Assembly: GCA_012730045.1 (NCBI GenBank)
Contig: JAAYBR010000001.1
Span: 18,507 to 82,506, forward strand
DNA length: 64,000 nucleotides
Direction: 5' to 3'
DNA from: Candidatus Hydrogenedentota bacterium
GTDB taxonomy: Bacteria; Hydrogenedentota; Hydrogenedentia; Hydrogenedentales; CAITNO01
Shown here: positions 1 to 7,481 of the stretch, one piece after another
Position numbering within the stretch: position 1 is the stretch's first letter
Layout: each line of letters starts with the position of its first letter
Notes under the pieces: model-generated
The model's database searches: none
What the model was told of the DNA's origin: nothing
Seen by the model: only the letters and a program-made list of their open reading frames with translations
Program-made: the position numbers and the translations under genes

Positions 1-94
1 AGGCCGCCGGGACGGCGGCGCTACGTGGGCGTCGTCCACCGGTTGTCTCCGTAGGGGCGAATCATCCTTCGCCCTCTTTCCGGGAACGCCAATC
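1..94. other. Window edge, non-coding
   Basis: Short stretch before the end of the ygiQ-like gene. It holds a 'GTAGGGGCGAATCATCCTTCGCCC' -type motif (positions about 51-74, interrupted palindrome) that belongs to the GTAG..GCG repeat family also seen near 24.85 and 56.0 kb. No gene is visible. Confidence 0.4.
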
Positions 95-1930
95 TCACCC
101 CCTGCCGGGTTTCTCCTCCCCCAGGAGGATGCGGTGCTGGCGGAGGCGTTCGGCGTCGGTGCGGGCTACGGGGAGGGGGTTCCCCTGGGGGTCTATGCCC
201 GCGTAGTACATGGCGGTGGCGACGGTGCCGGGGGTGGGGATGAAGCACTGGACCTGACGGGGCCGCCAGCCGCGGGCTTCCAGCCAGCCGGCGAGGGCGC
301 GCATGTCGTCGTCCGTGCAGCCGGGGAAGGCGGTGATGAGGTAGGGGATGACGTACTGCTCCTTGCCCGCGCCGCGGGTGCCCTCGTCGAAGAGGCGCAG
401 GAATTCCTCGAAACGGGCGAAGGGGGGCTTGCGCATGAGGCGCAGCACCTTGTCGTCGCAGTGCTCGGGGGCCACCTTGAGCTGCCCGCCCACAAACTCA
501 CCCACCAGCGCGCGCAGGAAGTCCCCGTCGTTGTCGGCGAGGTCGTAGCGGATGCCGCTGGCGACGCGGACATGGCGGACGCCGTCCAGGGCGGCGATCC
601 GGCGCAGGAGGTCCAGATAGGCGTTCTCGTCGGGCCGGAAATGGCGGCAGACCCGCGGCGTGAGGCAGTCGGGCCGGGCGCAGGCGTCGGGGTCGGCGGC
701 GCAGCGGGCGCGCCACATGTTGGCCGTGGGTCCGCCCACATCGCTGATGGACCCCTTCCACGCCGGGTGCCGCGTGAGGGCGCGCGCCTCCTCCAGCAGG
801 GAGTCCGCGCCGCGCGACTGGATGCGGCGGCCCTGGTGCAGGGCGATGGAGCAGAAGGTGCAGCCTCCGGCGCAGCCGCGGTGCGCGGTCATGCTGAAGC
901 GGATCATCTCGGCGGCGGGCACGGGCTCCCGGTGCGAGGGGTGCGGGTCGCGGGTAAAGGACAGGCCGTGGAGCCGGTCCATCTCCGCCTCCGACAGGGG
1001 CACTGCGGGGGGCGTAAAGACGACCTGCCGTTTTCCGCAGGCCTGCACGGCCCACTGGACGCCCTGGTGGGTCTGGCGCTCCAGCGCGAGGGTGGCGCGC
1101 ATGAGCGCCTTGGGGTCCGCGAGGATGTCCTCATGCGACGGCAGGCGCACCCAGTCCGCCGGGGGCGGCGCGCCGGGCAGGTCCCCCAGCCGCTCCTCCG
1201 ACGCCGCGCAGCACGCGGTGCCCGGGATGCCCGCCAGCGCCTCCGCAGCCGGGGTGTCCGGCGCGCGCGCCTCCAGCCGCCGCGCAACCTCCAGCACGGC
1301 GCGCTCGCCCATGCCGCAGACCACGAGGTCGGCCTTGCTGTCGAGGAGAATCGGGCGGCGCAGGCTGTCGCTCCAGAAGTCGTAGTGGCTGGCGCGGCGC
1401 AGGGACGCCTCGACGCCCCCCAGCACCACGGGCAGGCCGGGGAAGGCGTGGCGCACGAGGCCGGTGTAGACGATGCACGCGCGGTTGGGCCGCGCGCCGT
1501 GGCGGTCGCCGGGGGTGTAGGCGTCGTCGTGGCGGAGTTTGCGGAAGGCCGTATAGTGCGCGAGCATCGAGTCCAGCGCGCCCGCCGTCACCCCGGCGAA
1601 AAGTCGGGGCCGCCCGAGGCGCAGGAAGTCCTCCGGCGTGTCCCAGCGCGGCTGGGCGATGATGCCCACGCGGTACCCGTGGGCCTGGAGCCACCGGCCG
1701 ATGAGCGCCGCGCCGAACGACGGGTGGTCCACATAGGCGTCCCCCGTCACCAGCAGCACGTCCAGCGCCTCCCAGCCGAGGCGGTCCATCTCCTCCCGCG
1801 ACACGGGCAGCGGCGCGGGCCCGGCCTCCCGCGGCGGACGCGCGCGCCCCCCGCCCCCGGACCGTGCCGGGGCGGGGGCGGGTCCGCGCGGCGGGCCGCC
1901 GCGTTGGGGGGGACGCTGTCCGCGCATCAT
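95..1930 (-). CDS. ygiQ: YgiQ family radical SAM protein (UPF0313)
   Basis: A 611-residue protein of the YgiQ/UPF0313 family, radical SAM enzymes of unsettled function. The N-terminal 40 residues are a low-complexity Pro/Arg/Gly tail. The N-terminal domain (about 50-300) carries the family's '[10 protein letters not shown]' and 'GGVEASLRR' segments. The radical SAM cluster motif CX3CX2C is visible as Cys353, Cys357 and Cys360 in '[11 protein letters not shown]', and binds a 4Fe-4S cluster in this superfamily. The C-terminal part holds 'KVAPEH' and '[15 protein letters not shown]', which are typical of the family. The start is the first of two adjacent ATG codons, preceded by GGGAGAG. Only 19 bp separate it from the upstream PqaA-like gene on the same strand, so the two may be cotranscribed. 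Full length for the family. Confidence 0.93.
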   Translation of the reverse strand: MMRGQRPPQRGGPPRGPAPAPARSGGGGRARPPREAGPAPLPVSREEMDRLGWEALDVLLVTGDAYVDHPSFGAALIGRWLQAHGYRVGIIAQPRWDTPEDFLRLGRPRLFAGVTAGALDSMLAHYTAFRKLRHDDAYTPGDRHGARPNRACIVYTGLVRHAFPGLPVVLGGVEASLRRASHYDFWSDSLRRPILLDSKADLVVCGMGERAVLEVARRLEARAPDTPAAEALAGIPGTACCAASEERLGDLPGAPPPADWVRLPSHEDILADPKALMRATLALERQTHQGVQWAVQACGKRQVVFTPPAVPLSEAEMDRLHGLSFTRDPHPSHREPVPAAEMIRFSMTAHRGCAGGCTFCSIALHQGRRIQSRGADSLLEEARALTRHPAWKGSISDVGGPTANMWRARCAADPDACARPDCLTPRVCRHFRPDENAYLDLLRRIAALDGVRHVRVASGIRYDLADNDGDFLRALVGEFVGGQLKVAPEHCDDKVLRLMRKPPFARFEEFLRLFDEGTRGAGKEQYVIPYLITAFPGCTDDDMRALAGWLEARGWRPRQVQCFIPTPGTVATAMYYAGIDPQGNPLPVARTDAERLRQHRILLGEEKPGRG

Positions 1931-1949
1931 GCTCTCCCGTGGGTGGGCC

Positions 1950-3320
1950 CTACTTCTTCGGCGGGTAGGCGTCCGGCAGGATGCTCACACCCGTGGTGAA
2001 GACGAAGGGGAAGGGGAAGTCGCCGTTGGGGAACTCCATCTCCAGGAAGAAGGCCGTCCAGCCCTTTTCCGGGGCTTTGACGTCCGTGGTGTAGACGCCG
2101 TCTGCGGACAGGGGAAACTCGACGGCCTCGTGCTTCTTGCCGAGGGTTTCCAGCCGGAAGTCGCGGGCGTCGGGGTTCACGGCCTTCCACAGGCGCACCG
2201 CCGTCGGCTTGGTCTCGCAGCGGACCGTGAGCGATCCGTCCGTGGCACGGTCCCAGGCGAACTTCGGACGCGGCGTGCCCGCCATGAGGGCGTGGTAGAA
2301 GCCCGCGATGCGGAAATAGGCGTCGGCGTTCAGGCCGTGGTCCGTGTTCGGGAAATAGCAGAGGAACTTCTCGTCCTTCAGCCCCTCCCAGTAAAAGCGC
2401 CAGGAGTCCGCCGGGAAGAACTGGTCGCCCGCGGAGTTGCAGACGTACTTTGGCATGGTCAGCCGGTCGCGGTAGCTGTACGGGTCCACGACGTCCAGCA
2501 GCGCCTTCATCTCCGGCGTGTGCAGCCGGTCCGTGATCTTCATGTCCACATAGTCGGAGACCGAGGGCGCCCAGAACCCGTAGGCGTTGATGTGGTTTTC
2601 GAGCGAGGGGATGAAGTTGAGCACGTCAATGACCGCCGGGGCGATGCCGATGACCCGCTTGTCCACCGCCGCGACGGTCCAGGTGGTCCAGCCGCGTTTG
2701 GACCCGCCCGCCACGAAGAATCCGTCCGTCTGCGGGAACTCCTTCTGCACGAGGTCCATGGCGCGGACCACGGCCTTCGTCATGGGCAGCCGCGCCAGCC
2801 AGACCGGGTCGCCGCCCTGGAGGAACTTGTCCCACCCGTAGGTGATCAGCTCGTCCTCCTTGCGGCCCTTCTCGGCATAGCGCGGGTCCGTCTCGTCCGG
2901 GAAGCGCAGGGGCTGGTTGGGGATCTGCCTCACCTGCGCCACAATGGACTTTGTCGCCAGGGCGATTTTGTCAAAGGGGTCGTTCTCCGGCGAGGGCTCC
3001 GCCTTCAGCGGGTTGCCGCCGCCGCCGATGAACATCATCGCCTTCGTGAACGCCGTCTCCTTCGGCACCGTCACCACCACCTCGTGCTCCCACAGCGGGC
3101 GGTCCACCTGCGACGCGTCCAGCCACGTCTGCGAGACCATGTGGTAGAGGTAGGTGGTCGCCGCCGCACTCTCGGACTTCCCCGCCAGGGTGTACTTGAA
3201 CGCCGGGTCCGGCGCCGCCACATAGTCGTCCAACGGCGTCGCAACCGCCACCGCGCACCCCAGCATGCACACCGCCGCCGCCAGGACAAGCCGTCCAAAC
3301 ATCATCTGCCTGCGCGTCAT
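1950..3320 (-). CDS. PhoPQ-activated pathogenicity-related (PqaA-like) exported protein
   Basis: A 456-residue alpha/beta-hydrolase-fold protein of the PqaA family. Residues 1-27 form a signal peptide (basic MTRRQ, hydrophobic core, cleavage near AVA-TPL), so it is probably exported. The mature part begins with the family signature '[15 protein letters not shown]'. The nucleophile elbow is '[10 protein letters not shown]' with Ser207; '[18 protein letters not shown]' precedes it. The C-terminal 'NTDHGL' segment fits the catalytic His region. Family members are annotated after a PhoP/PhoQ-regulated Salmonella gene, but the substrate is not known and nothing here shows PhoPQ control. It lies directly upstream of the ygiQ-like gene on the same strand. 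Confidence 0.88.
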   Translation of the reverse strand: MTRRQMMFGRLVLAAAVCMLGCAVAVATPLDDYVAAPDPAFKYTLAGKSESAAATTYLYHMVSQTWLDASQVDRPLWEHEVVVTVPKETAFTKAMMFIGGGGNPLKAEPSPENDPFDKIALATKSIVAQVRQIPNQPLRFPDETDPRYAEKGRKEDELITYGWDKFLQGGDPVWLARLPMTKAVVRAMDLVQKEFPQTDGFFVAGGSKRGWTTWTVAAVDKRVIGIAPAVIDVLNFIPSLENHINAYGFWAPSVSDYVDMKITDRLHTPEMKALLDVVDPYSYRDRLTMPKYVCNSAGDQFFPADSWRFYWEGLKDEKFLCYFPNTDHGLNADAYFRIAGFYHALMAGTPRPKFAWDRATDGSLTVRCETKPTAVRLWKAVNPDARDFRLETLGKKHEAVEFPLSADGVYTTDVKAPEKGWTAFFLEMEFPNGDFPFPFVFTTGVSILPDAYPPKK

Positions 3321-3414
3321 CGGAAATCTCCTGTCCGGCGGGAAGCCGGTCTGGTTGCCTCGGGAAGGCGGTCAGTGTGACACACTCTCCCTGAAAACAC
3401 AACATGCGGGCGGT

Positions 3415-3497
3415 TCATCGGTGTTCATCCCTGTTCATCGGTGGTTCTCCTTAGAGGAGGGAGGCAACCACCGATGAACACCGATGAACACCGATGA
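3415..3497. repeat. Long hairpin of 'CACCGATGAA' repeats
   Basis: Left arm 3415-3446 and right arm 3466-3497 are inverted copies of about 32 bp with a few mismatches in the middle, separated by a 19-bp purine-rich loop. Each arm is itself built of repeated 'ATCGGTGTTC' units. It lies between the divergently spaced PqaA-like gene and the end of the ATPase gene. There is no T-run after it, so it looks like a dispersed palindromic repeat and not a standard terminator. Confidence 0.75.
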
Positions 3498-3568
3498 GGA
3501 AGGAAGATGCCGCAGCGGCCGGGGAGAGGGCAGGAGCGGAGGGCGGCGAACCGCACGGGCGGCTTTCC

Positions 3569-4303
3569 TCACTCGCCCGTGAGTTCGCGCAGGATGCCCT
3601 CCCGGTGGGCGAAGAAGTCGCTGGCGACGCGGTAGTGCTCGGTCTCCTCGTAGGGCGTCACGGTGATGCCGTCCGCGGACAGGACGTGGATGCGCGCGCG
3701 GGGATAAGCCATGAGTATGGGCGAGTGGGTGGCGATGATGAACTGGGAGTTCTCCCGCGCGAGCCCGGCCATCAGGGACAGCAGCGCCATCTGGCGCGTG
3801 GGGGAAAGCGCGGCCTCCGGCTCGTCGAAGACATACAGGCCGTTGCCCCGAAGCCGCTTCGTCATGAGGGTCATGAACGCCTCGCCGTGGGAGCAGGCGT
3901 GGAGCGACTCCCCGCCGTAGGGAACCAGCCCGCCGTCCGCTTCCAGCGACTCGAGGTAGGTGGCGGCGTTGTAGAAGGTCTCGGCGCGGAGAAAGAAGCC
4001 GTCCCGGGGTCGGCGCACGCCGCGCACGAGGCGGAGGTGCTCATGGAGTCCGGCGTGAGTCTCCCTGGTCGAGAAGTTGAAGTTGCGGCTGCCGCCCTCC
4101 GGATTGAAGCCTGCGGCCACCGCGAGGGCCTCCAGCAGGGTGGATTTACCCGTGCCGTTCTCCCCCACGAGGAAGGTGACCTCCGGATGCAGGTCAAGGG
4201 TGTCCAGATGCCGGACGGCGGGGATGTTGAAGGGGTACTCGGCGAACGAGGGCACCCCCTCCCGCTTCAGGGACACGCTGCGGAGGAACTGGTCTGAAAG
4301 CAT
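3569..4303 (-). CDS. Stand-alone AAA/ABC-type ATPase (COG3910-like)
   Basis: A 244-residue predicted ATPase of the small RecF/ABC-like class. Walker A is 'GENGTGKST' at 47-55, the ABC-like signature region is 'SHGEAF' at 139-144, Walker B is 'LYVFDEPEAALS' at 156-167, and the switch His sits in 'ATHSPIL' near 193. The whole protein is a nucleotide-binding domain with no membrane segment and no fused nuclease. Similar solitary ATPases are widespread and of unknown role; some relatives (OLD, AbiEii partner-type ATPases) act in phage defence, but no partner nuclease or toxin is adjacent. Upstream and downstream neighbours are on the other strand or separated by a repeat, so it appears monocistronic. 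Confidence 0.85.
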   Translation of the reverse strand: MLSDQFLRSVSLKREGVPSFAEYPFNIPAVRHLDTLDLHPEVTFLVGENGTGKSTLLEALAVAAGFNPEGGSRNFNFSTRETHAGLHEHLRLVRGVRRPRDGFFLRAETFYNAATYLESLEADGGLVPYGGESLHACSHGEAFMTLMTKRLRGNGLYVFDEPEAALSPTRQMALLSLMAGLARENSQFIIATHSPILMAYPRARIHVLSADGITVTPYEETEHYRVASDFFAHREGILRELTGE

Positions 4304-4335
4304 GGCGCGCGGACTCCCGGCCCCTTCCGGGGCGG

Positions 4336-4365
4336 TTGATTTTCCGCCGGAGGCGCGCCTATAGT
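4336..4365 (+). promoter_or_regulatory. Sigma70-like promoter for the A-x-G repeat protein
   Basis: TTGATT (4336-4341), an 18-bp spacer and TATAGT (4360-4365) lie about 70 bp upstream of the ATG at 4435. The position and match to the sigma70 consensus support a promoter for the plus-strand gene that follows. Confidence 0.6.
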
Positions 4366-4434
4366 CAATTCATGGTTCGGTGACCGGCCCGGGGGCTGGA
4401 ACCGGACACCACCCGGACGGGCCGGAGAGGTGTC

Positions 4435-5325
4435 ATGGGCGCATGGTTTTTGCCAACCTTCGAGGGGGAGCTGGAAACGCCGGAGGGGGCGGAGGAGGCG
4501 CTGGCGCGGGTTACGCGCGCCTTAAAGGAGCGCCGCCTGTTCCCCTTCACGAGCCCCCGCTGGCGGTATGAGATTGTGGAGTCCAGCCGGAACCGCCTGC
4601 GGTTCCGCGCGGCAAATCTGGCCACGGAAATCACCATCGGCCTGAACGACGTCTTCATGGAAACCTACGGCGGCAGGGCGCTGCGCTACAGCGTTTCGTC
4701 CTTCAAGTGGATTCTCTATGTCGTCGCGCTGGCGGGGGGCATCATGGCTTTCCAGGGCGCGCTGTTTCTGGTGCTGCCGTCTGTTGGCAACGGCATGACC
4801 GGCGGAAACCCGGGCGCGCCCGTCTGGCTTCTTGCCGTGTCGCTCTTCTTCTTCCTCGTGGTGTTTTCCATGATCATGCTCCTGGTGCACCGCCCCATGG
4901 CCCGCCGGATGCTCGAGGCGCGGCTGCGCGCGGTCATTGCGGGGACGGATCCGGACGCGTCGCCGGAGGGGCGATTCATGACCAACAACGGCTACCGGTA
5001 CCGGTCTGAGGCGACCGTCTGGGGGCTGCCGCTGGTCAGCATCGCCGTCGGCCCCAAGGACGGAAGCCTGCGGGGGGTCGCGAAGGGGGTTATCGCCGTC
5101 GGCGACGTGGCGGTGGGCGTGGTGGCCGTGGGCGGGGCGGCGTTCGGTGGGGTGGCGCTTGGAGGGCTGGCCGTGGGTGCCCTGGCCGTGGGCGGGGCGG
5201 CGCTCGGCCTGACGGCCTTTGGCGGCCTGGCCGTGGGACTCCTCGCGTTCGGGGGGCTGGCCGTGGGGGTCGGTGCCGTGGGCGGACTCGCCATTGGCAT
5301 TTCGACTTTCTCCCCCGGCCCTTAA
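4435..5325 (+). CDS. Membrane protein with C-terminal five-residue A-x-G repeat
   Basis: A 296-residue protein with no family I can name. Residues 1-85 are soluble and mixed. Two membrane segments are visible at about 91-113 and 129-150, with an arginine-rich cytoplasmic edge (HRPMARRM). Residues about 214-288 form some 15 tandem five-residue units of the form x-x-A-[V/F/L/I]-G (for example GLAVG, GAALG, GLAFG). Such strict five-residue periodicity recalls the pentapeptide-repeat beta-helix, although the residues here are only small and hydrophobic; a glycine-zipper membrane assembly is the alternative. The start ATG follows GGAGAGG. It has its own promoter-like element and precedes the sugar-nucleotide cluster by 55 bp. 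Confidence 0.8.
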   Translation: MGAWFLPTFEGELETPEGAEEALARVTRALKERRLFPFTSPRWRYEIVESSRNRLRFRAANLATEITIGLNDVFMETYGGRALRYSVSSFKWILYVVALAGGIMAFQGALFLVLPSVGNGMTGGNPGAPVWLLAVSLFFFLVVFSMIMLLVHRPMARRMLEARLRAVIAGTDPDASPEGRFMTNNGYRYRSEATVWGLPLVSIAVGPKDGSLRGVAKGVIAVGDVAVGVVAVGGAAFGGVALGGLAVGALAVGGAALGLTAFGGLAVGLLAFGGLAVGVGAVGGLAIGISTFSPGP

Positions 5326-5380
5326 TGCTAAGATGACCCCGCATGCGCGGCGGGATGCGCCGGCGCGGGGAGTCTTCCTT

Positions 5381-6304
5381 ATGGCGCAAAAAATCGTGGT
5401 CACGGGCGCGGGCGGGTTTGTGGCGGGGAGCATTCTGGCGCAGGCGGGGTCGGCGGTGGGACTGCATGCCGTCACGCGGGGAAAACCGCTTCTGGAGCGG
5501 CCCGGCATCGTGTGGCATGCCGTGGACCCCGGCGACGGGACCCCGGTGGCGGAGCTCATCCAGGCCCTGCGGCCGGACGCGGTGATCCACACCGCCGCCA
5601 TCGCGGACATTGATTATTGCGAGGCCCACCGCGACGAGGCGGAGCGGGTGAATGTCGCGTACACGCGCGCCGTGGCGCGCGCCTGCGCCGCCACCGGCGC
5701 CCGGCTGGTCCACTGTTCCACGGACACGGTTTTCGACGGGGAGACGGGCCAGTATGCCGAGGACGCCCCGGTCCACCCCCTGAACTTCTACGGCGAAACC
5801 AAGGTGCGGGCGGAGGAGGCGGTGCGCGCGGCGCTGGCGAACGCCGTGGTCGCGCGGGTCTCGCTGGTGATGGGCCTGCCGGTGCTGGGGGTCGGCAACT
5901 CGTTCCTCGCAAAGATGATCGCGGCGTTCAAGGAGGGCCGCGAGGTCGGCGTGCCGCCGAACGAGATCCGCAGCGCCGTGGACGTGGCCACGCTGGGCCT
6001 CGCCCTGCTGGAGCTGGCGGGCCACCCCTTCACGGGGACGATGCACCTGTCGGGCAACGACCGCCAGAGCCGGGTGGACCTGGTGCGGCGGGTCGCCCGC
6101 CATTTGGGGTATCCTGAAAGCCTCGTGGTCCCGAAGGACCCGGGGAACATCCCCGGCCGCGCCCCGCGGCCCCGGGACGTGTCGCTGGACAACACGCTCG
6201 CGCGCAGGACCCTCTCCACGCCCATGGCGGGCACGGAGGAGGGGCTGGACCGCGTGCTGGCACTGGAAAGGAAGACGAGACGTGGTGCCCAAGATTCTGT
6301 TTGA
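5381..6304 (+). CDS. SDR family NAD(P)-dependent reductase, RmlD-like
   Basis: A 307-residue extended short-chain dehydrogenase/reductase resembling dTDP-4-dehydrorhamnose reductase (RmlD). The Rossmann motif is 'GAGGFVAG' at 9-16. The catalytic triad fits Ser/Thr113-114 in 'HCSTDTVFDG' and Tyr137-Lys141 in 'FYGETK'. 'NVAYTRAVARAC' matches the family's NVxGT region. The ATG at 5381 is chosen over upstream in-frame ATGs because it follows a GGGGAG ribosome site and begins directly at the Rossmann strand. The gene overlaps the next by 23 bp, which implies cotranslation with the DegT aminotransferase. It probably reduces a sugar nucleotide for surface glycan assembly, though the exact sugar cannot be read from sequence. 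Confidence 0.85.
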   Translation: MAQKIVVTGAGGFVAGSILAQAGSAVGLHAVTRGKPLLERPGIVWHAVDPGDGTPVAELIQALRPDAVIHTAAIADIDYCEAHRDEAERVNVAYTRAVARACAATGARLVHCSTDTVFDGETGQYAEDAPVHPLNFYGETKVRAEEAVRAALANAVVARVSLVMGLPVLGVGNSFLAKMIAAFKEGREVGVPPNEIRSAVDVATLGLALLELAGHPFTGTMHLSGNDRQSRVDLVRRVARHLGYPESLVVPKDPGNIPGRAPRPRDVSLDNTLARRTLSTPMAGTEEGLDRVLALERKTRRGAQDSV

Positions 6305-7481
6305 GCTGGAGAGCAAGTTCGGCTCCACCTACGGCGAGGAGGAGCAGGCCGCGATGATGCGGGTCCTGCGCGAGAACGCGCCCACCTCGGGCGACCACTG
6401 CATCGCCTTTGAGCGGGCCTTCGCGGAGTACTGCGGCACCGCCCACGCGCGGGTCGTCTCCAACGGCACCGCCGCCCTGTTCCTCGCGCTCCTGGGCGCG
6501 GGGGTCGGCCCGGGCGACCGCGTGCTGACGACGCCCCTCACCTGGATCGCCACGGCGGCGGCGGGCGTCACCCTCGGCGCCGAGGTGGACTTCGTGGACA
6601 TTGACCCCGACACCTACAACATGGACCCGGCCCGGCTGGCGGAGAAGATCACGCCGAACACGAAGGCCGTGCTGCCGGTCCACCTCTACGGCCAGTGCTG
6701 CGACATGGACGCGATCCTCGGCCTCGCCCGGAAGCACGGTTTCGCGGTGATTGAGGACGCCTGCCACGCCGTCGGCGCGGAGCACAAGGGCCGCAAGGCG
6801 GGCAGCATGGGCGCGGCGGGCTGCTTCAGCTTCCACGAGCAGAAGAACATGTCCACCCTCGGCGAGGGCGGCGTCATCACCACCAGCGACCCGGAACTCT
6901 TCGAGCGCGCGGCGCTCTACCGCTCCCACTGCACGCGGGTCTACGGCAAGAGCACCAAGTATTGCAGCCTGGACGAGGCGAAACTGCCCATGGGCAAGCG
7001 GTTCTGGTGGCAGGACTTCGACGACTGCGGCTACAACTTCCGCATGACGGACATGCAGGCCGCCGTGGGGATCGTGCAGCTGGCGAAACTGGACGCCCTC
7101 AACGCCCGCCGCGCCGAGGTGACCGCGCAAATCCAGGAGGGGCTGGCCGGGGTGCCCGGGCTGAAACTGCCCAAGGCGCGCCCGGAGAACAAGCACGTGT
7201 GGCACCTGTGCCCCATGGAGATTGACGCCGCCGCCTTCGGCATGGGCAAGGACGACTTCGTCTACGCCATGCGCGAGGAGCACGGCGTCCGCATCGGCAC
7301 GCACTACATCCCCCTGCACTGGACCACGGCGTTCCAGAAGCGGGGTTTCCGGCGCGGGCAGTTCCCCGTGGCCGACGCCGCGGCGGAGCGGCTGGTCACC
7401 CTGCCGATCCACCCCCGGCTGACCGACGAGGGCATCGCACACCTTGTTTCGAGCATCAAGGCCCTGTGCCGCCGTGGATGA
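6282..7481 (+). CDS. DegT/DnrJ/EryC1/StrS family aminotransferase
   Basis: A 399-residue PLP-dependent sugar aminotransferase of fold type I. Visible family elements are 'SNGTAALFLAL' (60-70), 'TPLTWIATAAA' (84-94), 'PVHLYGQ' (132-138), the PLP-ring Asp159 in 'VIEDACHAVGA', and the Schiff-base Lys188 in 'FSFHEQKNMSTLGEGG'. 'DCGYNFRMTDMQAAVG' follows as expected. The start is GTG (6282, followed by a second GTG), inside the end of the preceding reductase gene. These enzymes transaminate keto-sugar nucleotides for lipopolysaccharide O-antigen, exopolysaccharide or protein glycans. With the reductase and the downstream GT39-like glycosyltransferase it makes a small glycan-assembly operon. Confidence 0.92.
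   Translation: MVPKILFELESKFGSTYGEEEQAAMMRVLRENAPTSGDHCIAFERAFAEYCGTAHARVVSNGTAALFLALLGAGVGPGDRVLTTPLTWIATAAAGVTLGAEVDFVDIDPDTYNMDPARLAEKITPNTKAVLPVHLYGQCCDMDAILGLARKHGFAVIEDACHAVGAEHKGRKAGSMGAAGCFSFHEQKNMSTLGEGGVITTSDPELFERAALYRSHCTRVYGKSTKYCSLDEAKLPMGKRFWWQDFDDCGYNFRMTDMQAAVGIVQLAKLDALNARRAEVTAQIQEGLAGVPGLKLPKARPENKHVWHLCPMEIDAAAFGMGKDDFVYAMREEHGVRIGTHYIPLHWTTAFQKRGFRRGQFPVADAAAERLVTLPIHPRLTDEGIAHLVSSIKALCRRG

Noticed and set aside
134..1999. 621-codon plus-strand open frame opposite the ygiQ-like gene
   Set aside because: It is a shadow frame due to high GC; its translation is low-complexity Gly/Val/Ala/Arg, whereas the minus strand has a complete radical SAM signature.
3569..4303. Phage-defence (OLD-type) system
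   Set aside because: The ATPase resembles such proteins only in its nucleotide-binding domain. No TOPRIM domain or partner nuclease is fused or adjacent.
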